21,246 nucleotides of DNA from CAYZEZ01 sp964477295. GTDB taxonomy: Bacteria > Bacteroidota > Bacteroidia > Bacteroidales > SM23-62. Each line of letters opens with the position of its first letter. Within the stretch, counting starts at the first letter, position 1. Below the pieces are notes generated by a model. That model was not told where the DNA came from and searched no databases. It was given only the letters and a program-made list of their open reading frames with translations. The stretch covers positions 1-21,246 of the forward strand of contig CAYZEZ010000046.1 in NCBI GenBank assembly GCA_964477295.1, written 5' to 3'. The translations under genes and the position numbers were made by a program. This document shows positions 15,216 through 21,246 of the stretch, piece after piece.

Positions 15216-16505
15216 TCAAAAAATCCTGTACTTTGAATCTAACAATTTATTAGGTTCTGCTTCAGTGAAGCTAGAGTCCTCATTATTCCAATGTAATGTC
15301 TTATTTGGAAAACGATTTGCAACAACTCCCAGAAGAATGGATTCAGTTAATCTGGATGCATAAGAGAAGGGTGCACTGCACTTATCTTTACCCAAACAGG
15401 CATCCACAAACTGATGATAATGGTTCCTCTTATCAAGCTCTGGAAAATCAATCTTTTCATATTTTCCATCAACTATCAATTTTGGATAATCCCAGTGTGG
15501 CAATAACAAATTACCTTTTTCTCCGATAAACATGGCCCCCTGATCAGGTAGTTTTTCTTTGCCTGGTAATTTTAAATCTTTGTGTTTCCCTGGAGCACCC
15601 GGACCATCATACCAAACCCATTTTAAACTCTCTGTTGTATATTTAGTCCCGGGAAATTTATATGTAACTATATTATGCTCAGGATGTCCAAATCCGGTTG
15701 GTTTTCTGCATTTGGTCTTTACAGTTTTTGGAACATCCAGTTCTAATGCGGTATATGGCGTATCAAAAATATGCACTCCCATATCACCCAGCGTACCGCA
15801 ACCATAATCAAGCAGCTTTCTCCAGTTTGCCGGATGAAAAATTTTATCCTTATAAGGCCTTTCAGCAGATGTTCCTAACCACAGGTTCCAATCCAAAGTC
15901 TCAGGTATTGGATCACTACCCACAGGCGCCGGCCCGTCATAACCCCAGTTTTTGGGAGACCATGCCCGTACGCAACTGACTTTGCCAATAATCCCTGATT
16001 GAATTAAAATAACAGCCTTTCTGTATTCATCACTGGAATGACATTGAATGCCCATCTGTGTAATCAAATTCTTCTCTTCAGCCAGTTTCCGCATGGCTCT
16101 TGCCTCTGACACATGGTGAGTCAGAGGTTTTTGACAATACACGGGTTTTTCCATATTCATTGCCATCATTGAAGCAGGCGCATGTGTGTGATCAGGGGTA
16201 GATACAATCACTGCATCAATTGCATCACCCATCTCATCAAAAAGTCTTCTGTAATCGGAAAAAATCTTCGCATTGGGATGAAGTTTCCTGGCTGCGGCTA
16301 AAAATTTTGAATCAACATCACACAAGGCAGTAACTTCTGCCATCTCATGAGATGAAATAGAATTAAGGTCTGAAGCACCCATTCCCCCTACGCCAATATG
16401 AGCAGTCCTTAAACGCCCACTTTTTGCGTATGCCCAAACCGAGGAGGGCAGAAATGTTACCGATGATAATAAAGTAATGTTTCTGAGAAAATCTCTTCTT
16501 TGCAT
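15216..16505 (-). CDS. Tat-exported Gfo/Idh/MocA family oxidoreductase
   Basis: An NAD(P)-dependent sugar or inositol oxidoreductase of the Gfo/Idh/MocA family, probably exported folded with its cofactor. I start it at the ATG at 16505, giving 429 residues opening MQRRDFLRN, a twin-arginine signal with a hydrophobic stretch and a likely cut after VWA (residue 25). An ATG at 16571 would add 22 residues, overlap the upstream gene and bury the Tat motif. The Rossmann motif GVGGMG lies at about 38-43 and VSTPDHTH follows. The catalytic-site Lys K126 is in YCQKPLTHHV, with Gln where many members have Glu. H245 is in GTLGDMGVHIFD. The C-terminal domain includes GEKGNLLLPHW. It follows the NIPSNAP gene by 29 bp. 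The substrate is unknown; 3-oxidation of a glycoside is a reasonable guess from the adjacent DUF1080 gene. Confidence 0.9.
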   Translation of the reverse strand: MQRRDFLRNITLLSSVTFLPSSVWAYAKSGRLRTAHIGVGGMGASDLNSISSHEMAEVTALCDVDSKFLAAARKLHPNAKIFSDYRRLFDEMGDAIDAVIVSTPDHTHAPASMMAMNMEKPVYCQKPLTHHVSEARAMRKLAEEKNLITQMGIQCHSSDEYRKAVILIQSGIIGKVSCVRAWSPKNWGYDGPAPVGSDPIPETLDWNLWLGTSAERPYKDKIFHPANWRKLLDYGCGTLGDMGVHIFDTPYTALELDVPKTVKTKCRKPTGFGHPEHNIVTYKFPGTKYTTESLKWVWYDGPGAPGKHKDLKLPGKEKLPDQGAMFIGEKGNLLLPHWDYPKLIVDGKYEKIDFPELDKRNHYHQFVDACLGKDKCSAPFSYASRLTESILLGVVANRFPNKTLHWNNEDSSFTEAEPNKLLDSKYRIF

Positions 16506-16534
16506 TTTATTAAGATTTAATCCATGAATATATC

Positions 16535-17314
16535 CTATATCCCCGAATACTCCGTGGGATGCAACAGCCAATGGTCAATATGCGATACGGTATTTGCATA
16601 CCTCTCCTGGTCCTTCAATTCAATCCAGGCGGGGTCGTTGCGAAAGGCATCCCAATGTTCCTGATGAGATTCTTCATTTTCAAAAGTGATCATGTACATC
16701 AGGTTGGGCATGTGTGAACCTGAAAGGACCTTGCCATAAAATACCGGATTGAATTCCAGCTTTGAAAAAATGTCCATTTCCCCTCCTTCATTGAACATTT
16801 CAACCTTGCGCTCATGCAGTTTTTCAGTCGCACTCTCATAGCTTCGTAATTCGTAGATCTGTTCTCCTGGTGGTGTTGAATGATCCGGGACATGATATTC
16901 CGGCATTAACAGGAATGATCTCAGCAATATACTCTCCATTCGCGCAAAAGGAGGCTGGTCATATGCCGGTTCAATGTAATCCTTTCCATCCGCCAGGTAC
17001 CCGGGGTCGTGATTAAGAATTGCCGGCAACCCGTCAAATTGATCAAGAGACCTGAAAGGTACCAATATAATAATGATATTCCCCGAAATAGTATCGCTCC
17101 CAATAGGTTTAAATACTCCCACATTCTCAATCCCGGCCCTTTGCAATGCAGGTATATATGCATCTTCCAGGTACCTGTCCATCCGTGCCTCCTGGGATTC
17201 ATTTTCCAGCTGATAGAATTTAATCTGATAATAGTCCCGCTCCTGTGTGCTGCATGCCACATTTATCAATAGGAGAATTGTAACAGCAGAAATTATTGCT
17301 TTCATTTGTTTCAT
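16535..17314 (-). CDS. NIPSNAP family lipoprotein (two ferredoxin-like domains)
   Basis: The 259-residue product has a lipoprotein-type signal (hydrophobic about 7-20, VACS with C21), so it is probably anchored to a membrane facing the periplasm. It contains two NIPSNAP-type dimeric alpha/beta barrel units. The first (about 28-120) begins YYQIKFYQLENESQEARMDRYLEDAY. The second (about 150-250) has IYELRSYESATEKLHERKVEMF and MYMITFENEESHQEHWDAF. The function of bacterial NIPSNAP proteins is poorly known. In this phylum they are often encoded with Gfo/Idh/MocA oxidoreductases and sugar isomerases, as here. It lies 23 bp after the kinase stop and 29 bp before the oxidoreductase, so the three look cotranscribed. 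Two in-frame ATGs (17314 and 17305) are possible starts; a GGAG precedes the first. Confidence 0.85.
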   Translation of the reverse strand: MKQMKAIISAVTILLLINVACSTQERDYYQIKFYQLENESQEARMDRYLEDAYIPALQRAGIENVGVFKPIGSDTISGNIIIILVPFRSLDQFDGLPAILNHDPGYLADGKDYIEPAYDQPPFARMESILLRSFLLMPEYHVPDHSTPPGEQIYELRSYESATEKLHERKVEMFNEGGEMDIFSKLEFNPVFYGKVLSGSHMPNLMYMITFENEESHQEHWDAFRNDPAWIELKDQERYANTVSHIDHWLLHPTEYSGI

Positions 17315-17337
17315 AATGTGTTATATGGCTCCTGAAA

Positions 17338-18336
17338 TTATTTACCTAATTCCCGGATGCATTCCAGTAACTCCTGTTTGTCGACAGGAACGACTCCGAC
17401 CTTTTCACAGACCAATCCACCGGCCAGGTTAGAAACAGCAGCAATTGATTCACCTTCAAGTCCCGAAGCAAGGCATAAGCCTGCAAGGCTGATCACGGTA
17501 TCCCCGGCCCCTGAGACATCGGCTACATCGCGAATCTCCGCAGGAAGATGATAATAACCCTCCCTCGTACTGAAAAATACTCCCAACTCCGACAATGTGA
17601 TCATAACCATCTTTATATCCATCTGGTCATGCAGATACAGATTGGCTACCTCCCTTATCCTTTTATAATCGCTCGTTACCAGGCTTTGATTCAGCCCGAT
17701 AAGGAACTCCTTAAAATTAGGCTTATACAATGTAACCTTCTCATATTCAAGGAAATTTCGGTATTTTGGATCAGCCAGGGTAGGAATATTCAATTCATTG
17801 GAAGTGGAAATGATGCTTCGGATCAGGGTTGATGTTAACACTCCTTTATCATAATCCTGGAAAATGACTGCATCAATGTTCCCCGTCTTGATTAAATCTG
17901 TGATCTGCTTATCAAACAGGTTTTCAATTTCCGCCGATAAAGGATAGGTAATTTCTTCATCAACACGCAGCAAATGTTGCCGCTCACTGATAATCCTGGT
18001 TTTAACGGTTGTCATCCTGGATTCATCCACCAGTATCCCAATGTCTGACAGGTTTTCTTCGGTAAGAAGATCAATGAAGTCCTCCTTCCTGTTGTCATCA
18101 CCTATGACAGAACAAAGAAGCGGGGTAGCGCCCATAGCCTTAACGTTCAGTGCTACATTGGCCGCCCCTCCCAGGCGCCGTTCCTGGTTGTGAATGCTGA
18201 CTATCGGTATGGGAGCTTCAGGGGAAATACGGTCGACATTGCCCCAGATATAAGAATCGATCATAACATCACCCACGATCAGAATCTTCAGGTCTTCAAA
18301 CTTCTTAATTGCCTTATTAATTTCTGTAATATTCAT
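17338..18336 (-). CDS. PfkB family heptose-7-phosphate kinase (HldE N-domain / RfaE1 type)
   Basis: Most likely phosphorylates D-glycero-beta-D-manno-heptose 7-phosphate at O-1, a cytoplasmic step toward ADP-heptose for lipopolysaccharide core. The 332-residue product matches the ribokinase-like N-terminal half of E. coli HldE. It opens with ILIVGDVMIDSYIWGNVDRISPEAP, then has the glycine-rich RRLGGAANVALNV, VDEEIT near 130, FQDYDKGVL, and the PfkB signature with the catalytic base D279 in DVSGAGDTV. The cytidylyltransferase half is absent, so that activity must be encoded elsewhere; separate proteins are common in Bacteroidota. It is the first gene of a minus-strand trio with the NIPSNAP and oxidoreductase genes. 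No strong Shine-Dalgarno site precedes the ATG, which lies in a TTTTCTCATGAA stretch also seen at 2739-2750. Another PfkB sugar kinase is the main alternative. Confidence 0.88.
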   Translation of the reverse strand: MNITEINKAIKKFEDLKILIVGDVMIDSYIWGNVDRISPEAPIPIVSIHNQERRLGGAANVALNVKAMGATPLLCSVIGDDNRKEDFIDLLTEENLSDIGILVDESRMTTVKTRIISERQHLLRVDEEITYPLSAEIENLFDKQITDLIKTGNIDAVIFQDYDKGVLTSTLIRSIISTSNELNIPTLADPKYRNFLEYEKVTLYKPNFKEFLIGLNQSLVTSDYKRIREVANLYLHDQMDIKMVMITLSELGVFFSTREGYYHLPAEIRDVADVSGAGDTVISLAGLCLASGLEGESIAAVSNLAGGLVCEKVGVVPVDKQELLECIRELGK

Positions 18337-18364
18337 GAGAAAAAATGTTTATTAAATATTTGGC

Positions 18365-18440
18365 CTCATGTAACTTACCATGATCATATTATCACTATTT
18401 TTTAAAGGTAGTGATAATATGATCATGGATGTTTCACTGG
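18365..18440. repeat. Hairpin repeat element, copy C (best-preserved stem)
   Basis: Perfect 20-bp arms at 18378-18397 and 18409-18428 enclose an 11-nt loop. Outer pairing reaches CTCATG (18365-18370) and the weaker CACTGG edge (18435-18440). Read on the minus strand it matches copy A1: GAAACATCCATGAT on one side, ATCATGGTAAGTTACATGAG then GCC on the other. Similarity to the A1 flank continues through an AT-rich stretch to CTCATGAA at the kinase start codon. It lies between the kinase and the divergent methyltransferase gene, 28 bp before the kinase ATG. Confidence 0.85.
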
Positions 18441-18447
18441 TTGTGAT

Positions 18448-18476
18448 TTTGGTGGTGTGTAAAATTAGTATTTTTA
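18448..18476 (+). promoter_or_regulatory. Weak candidate promoter for the methyltransferase gene
   Basis: TTTG (18448-18451) and TATTTTTA (18469-18476) are separated by 17 bp. This resembles the Bacteroidota TTTG / TAnnTTTG layout with one mismatch in the -7 box. It lies directly after hairpin copy C, about 115 bp before the ATG. Confidence 0.3.
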
Positions 18477-18511
18477 ATGGAAGCAACAGACAACTTATTA
18501 ACGCCAATGAA

Positions 18512-18533
18512 GCTGGTTCATTATTGAACCAGC
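18512..18533. repeat. Perfect 9-bp inverted repeat in the methyltransferase leader
   Basis: GCTGGTTCA (18512-18520) and TGAACCAGC (18525-18533) enclose a TTAT loop, about 60 bp before the methyltransferase ATG. No T-run follows on either strand, so an operator or a leader-RNA hairpin is likelier than a terminator. Confidence 0.45.
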
Positions 18534-18592
18534 AGAAAATAGTTAAATTTATACAGCATTATTCCCAATCCGGATAGCATATTCTGAAACAA

Positions 18593-19390
18593 ATGAAAAA
18601 ACTGATCAGGGCACTGATAGCAATATTAAAAAATCCCTACCTGCTGAATAATGTTCTTTCCGACGATTCTGTGTGGAAAAAATATATGATTAAGAACTAT
18701 GAATTAAATGAAGGTTTACCCTTGCTGGATATCAACCAGCTCTGCCCGAATTTCTCAGAAACACTGGAATGTTTTGCTTTCCTTGATGGCAGCTCGCTAC
18801 CGACTGATATTGCCCTGCTAAAATCGCTGAGTAAAAAATTTGAAAAGTGTAACTATTTTGAAATTGGAACCTGGAGAGGGGAAAGCGTTGTAAACGTGGC
18901 TGAGAATGCAGCAGAATGCTATACACTTAATCTCTCAAAACAGGAACTGCTTTCAATGGGAATTAGTGAAAAGTATGCGGATATGCATGGATTTTTTTCA
19001 AAAGAAAAAGAAAATATCACCCATTTAACAGGGAACTCCCTGACATTTGATTATAAAAGCCTTAATAAGAAGTTCGACCTGATTTTCATCGATGGGGATC
19101 ATCATTATACCACTATAAAAAGTGATACTGAAAATATCTTTGAACACCTGGTTCACGATGACTCCATAATCGTGTGGCACGATTATGCATACACACCGGA
19201 AAAGCTCAGGCCGGAAGTTTTAGCTGCAATACTCGACGGCACACCTTCTGAATACAGAAAATATCTTTACCATGTTTCAAATACACTATGTGCCGTATTT
19301 ATAAGGAATGAATATCCAACCCGCGTATTGGAAGCACCAGTAACACCGGACAAAATATTTACAGTTACCCTTGAAAATAAGATCAGATAG
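18593..19390 (+). CDS. Class I SAM-dependent methyltransferase (Methyltransf_24-like)
   Basis: A cytoplasmic Rossmann-fold protein; the substrate is unknown. The 265-residue product has an N-terminal helical part without clear homology. The SAM-binding strand and loop YFEIGTWRGESVVNVAE follow at about 88-104, and FDLIFIDGDHHYTTIKSDTE at about 161-180 is typical of Methyltransf_24 proteins often found in glycan and antibiotic tailoring loci. SIIVWHDYAY comes at about 198-207. The rest (PEVLAAILDG, LYHVSNTLCAVFIRNEYP) completes the fold. It diverges from the heptose kinase and is followed after 80 bp by an LTA-synthase-like gene on the same strand. Together they may modify a surface glycan or lipid, which is inference from proximity. 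Its DNA looks more AT-rich than the protease and DUF1080 genes. Confidence 0.85.
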   Translation: MKKLIRALIAILKNPYLLNNVLSDDSVWKKYMIKNYELNEGLPLLDINQLCPNFSETLECFAFLDGSSLPTDIALLKSLSKKFEKCNYFEIGTWRGESVVNVAENAAECYTLNLSKQELLSMGISEKYADMHGFFSKEKENITHLTGNSLTFDYKSLNKKFDLIFIDGDHHYTTIKSDTENIFEHLVHDDSIIVWHDYAYTPEKLRPEVLAAILDGTPSEYRKYLYHVSNTLCAVFIRNEYPTRVLEAPVTPDKIFTVTLENKIR

Positions 19391-19470
19391 CAACTTCTGA
19401 ATTAAGTTATGATTTTGCCATTATACAAAAAGATTCTACAGGTGAAATTCGCAGCAACCTCTGACGAACA

Positions 19471-21246
19471 ATGAATATTTCAAAAACCTTAATCCGGGAT
19501 TATATAAAAATTCTATTTCTATGTTACCTGTACATTCTGATAATGAGATCATTAGAATTTTATTGGATTTCCCAAAATCACGTTGTAGATGATTTATTAT
19601 GGAATGAAATAATTGGTTTTTTAACAGACCTTGGTATAATTAATACGCTGTCTGTATTAATCCTGTTGATCCGATATTTTTCAGGAAATTCATACCGCAG
19701 GGTGTGTAATGCAACAATAATCTCTATCATAGTTATACTGTGTTTCTTTCATATACTTTTTTTAAAATATTATGTATACTCGCTAAAACCTGTTGACCAA
19801 TTTCTATTCAGGTATTCATTAAAAGAAGTGCTTTATACAATTACTACTTCTGATGTAGACTATCTTCCTGTAATAATTTCAATCATACTATTTGTTTCAA
19901 TTGCTTTCCTTTTTCCAAAATTATTCAACCAGATCCGGATTCATGTTCGAAGGTTTACATGGTTTTTTCCAATACTATTGATTTCTATTCCAATATGCTT
20001 TTATTCCCTCAAAAAAATAGACAATGACAGTAACGATATCAGGAAAAGTATCAGGATTAATAAATCCCTGTTTTTCTACAGACATACATTTGCTTTTTTA
20101 TTAAACCAACGGGAAAATTCTGACCTTACTTCAGAGAACATCCATAAATTCCAATCGGTATTCTCAGGCAAAGAATATATAACAGATGATTATCCCCTGT
20201 TACACAAACAAAATTATAATGATGTTATTGGCAATTATTTTAAGCCATCGGACACCTTACCAAATATTGTTATATTGATTGTGGAAGGACTTGGCGAAAG
20301 GTTTATGCATTCATTTCATGGGATCAGGTTAATGCCATATTTAGATACGCTGTCGAGTCAAAGCCTTTACTGGGACAGGTTCTTAACCACCGGGGAGCGT
20401 TCATTTGCAGTCGTTCCATCTATTACCGGATCGTTGCCATATGGTGAGATCGGATTTCTGTTAATGGAAAAACTTCCAAGGCATATTACCATGATAAGTT
20501 TACTCAAAAGGCATGGTTACCGGACGCATTTTTTTTATGGACAGGGGGCCTGGTTTCATAAAAAGGACAGGTTTTTTGAAACCAATGATATTGATCTGAT
20601 TGTTGACAGATCAGATTTTTCTCCAAAATATGAAAAAGTAATGGCCCAGAGTGGCAATTTTTTCGTGGGATATAAAGACATGGATCTTTTTCAGCAGTCA
20701 ATGGACATCCTCGACACGTTGCCATCATATCCAAGGATCGACATATATTTTACCGGATCTATGCATTCACCTTTCCCTACTGGTAATCCAGAATATTACA
20801 ATGAAGAACTGAACAATCTTTTAGAGAGTTCTGATGTAACCAGAACCGATCACCAATACATAGACAAATACCGTAAATACCTCATATCTGTATTGTATTT
20901 TGATCATGCGCTGGAACAATTTATGAAAGAATATACAAAGCGTAGTGAGTTTAAAAATACTATTTTCATAATTACCGGTGATCATCCAATGACGGAAATA
21001 CCTTTTGCAAATTCTATCAGGCGTTTCCATGTTCCGCTAATCATTTATTCTGAACTGCTGAAAAGACCAAAAAGGATTCATTCTGTTGGCAGTCATCTGG
21101 ATATATATCCAACTATCCTGGCCTTTTTAAAAGATAATTATACTATTACCTTACCGGATACTTACATAAACCTGGGGTATTGCCTGGATACCTTCAAAGA
21201 TTTCAGGAATGAACACCCCATACCCATTATGAATGACAACAGGGAA
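19471..21246 (+). CDS. LTA synthase family / sulfatase-fold membrane protein (partial, runs off window)
   Basis: Open from the ATG at 19471 to the last base (592 codons, no stop seen). It has about five N-terminal membrane helices (about 5-30, 45-70, 77-98, 130-150, 160-178), as in LtaS, then an extracytoplasmic alkaline-phosphatase-like domain. Metal and catalytic candidates are E272 in LIVEGLGERF, S311 in TTGERSF, H432 in GSMHSPF, D504-H505 in ITGDHPM, and the late SHLDIYPTIL motif. LtaS uses Thr300 as nucleophile, and S311 appears to take its place. Gram-negative relatives transfer phosphoglycerol or phosphoethanolamine to glycans or lipid A. In Bacteroidota the substrate is generally unknown; true lipoteichoic acid synthesis is unlikely. 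It may be cotranscribed with the methyltransferase. The missing end is probably short. Confidence 0.87.
   Translation, partial: MNISKTLIRDYIKILFLCYLYILIMRSLEFYWISQNHVVDDLLWNEIIGFLTDLGIINTLSVLILLIRYFSGNSYRRVCNATIISIIVILCFFHILFLKYYVYSLKPVDQFLFRYSLKEVLYTITTSDVDYLPVIISIILFVSIAFLFPKLFNQIRIHVRRFTWFFPILLISIPICFYSLKKIDNDSNDIRKSIRINKSLFFYRHTFAFLLNQRENSDLTSENIHKFQSVFSGKEYITDDYPLLHKQNYNDVIGNYFKPSDTLPNIVILIVEGLGERFMHSFHGIRLMPYLDTLSSQSLYWDRFLTTGERSFAVVPSITGSLPYGEIGFLLMEKLPRHITMISLLKRHGYRTHFFYGQGAWFHKKDRFFETNDIDLIVDRSDFSPKYEKVMAQSGNFFVGYKDMDLFQQSMDILDTLPSYPRIDIYFTGSMHSPFPTGNPEYYNEELNNLLESSDVTRTDHQYIDKYRKYLISVLYFDHALEQFMKEYTKRSEFKNTIFIITGDHPMTEIPFANSIRRFHVPLIIYSELLKRPKRIHSVGSHLDIYPTILAFLKDNYTITLPDTYINLGYCLDTFKDFRNEHPIPIMNDNRE

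Noticed and set aside
16506..16571. A longer N-terminus for the Gfo/Idh/MocA protein starting at 16571
   Set aside because: It would overlap the NIPSNAP gene by 37 bp and put 22 residues in front of the twin-arginine signal, which normally sits at the very N-terminus.
2595..18440. CRISPR array or tandem repeat arrays
   Set aside because: The repeats found are dispersed palindromes without regular spacers, and no cas gene is present.
18380..18577. A 65-residue plus-strand open frame before the methyltransferase gene
   Set aside because: Its first part lies in hairpin copy C and it crosses the 18512-18533 inverted repeat. No ribosome site or recognisable motif.

Overview
The window looks like chromosomal DNA of a Bacteroidota bacterium, probably in or near Bacteroidales. 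The evidence is the purH-mreB gene order, rsmA followed by mgtE, a large exported tricorn-like S41 peptidase, Tat-exported Gfo/Idh/MocA and DUF1080 proteins, few strong Shine-Dalgarno sites, a TAnnTTTG-type -7 box before purH, and a tRNA gene without an encoded CCA. This is inference from gene content; no 16S gene is present. There is no CRISPR array, transposase, phage gene or recognisable defence system.

Layout. 1-2577 (minus): purH then mreB, which is cut by the window start. 2989-4254 (plus): an orphan MacB/FtsX-type ABC permease. 4346-6738 (minus): rsmA then mgtE, convergent with the permease. 6978-8656 (plus): a two-gene overlapping unit, a hotdog thioesterase and a PatB/MalY-type PLP enzyme. 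8817-10427 (plus): a membrane sensor with two HAMP-like segments and a GAF domain but no output domain, then tRNA-Pro(CGG) with a clear intrinsic terminator. 10777-14103 (minus): the tricorn-like protease. 14416-15189 (plus): a DUF1080 (3-keto-disaccharide hydrolase family) protein, convergent with a three-gene minus-strand run, 18336-15216: a heptose-phosphate kinase (HldE kinase-domain type), a NIPSNAP lipoprotein and a Tat-exported Gfo/Idh/MocA oxidoreductase. 18593-21246 (plus): a class I SAM methyltransferase and an LTA-synthase-like sulfatase-fold membrane enzyme, cut by the window end.

How the genes fit together. Most are housekeeping: purine synthesis, cell shape, rRNA methylation, magnesium uptake and tRNA. 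The accessory theme is envelope and periplasm: the exported oxidoreductase, NIPSNAP and DUF1080 proteins could form a periplasmic sugar-modifying module, and the heptose kinase and LTA-synthase-like enzyme suggest surface glycan work.

The most notable non-coding signal is a family of roughly 68-78 bp hairpin elements with CTCATG...CATGAG-like ends. There are four copies in this window (2641-2718, 2743-2810, 14157-14233, 18365-18440). All lie in intergenic regions between divergently transcribed genes, and one runs close to the hldE-type kinase start codon. A second family (GTCATTCC...GGAATCT, with an ATGCTGAA/TTCAGCAT hairpin) lies at gene 3' ends at 4257-4340 and 8658-8752.
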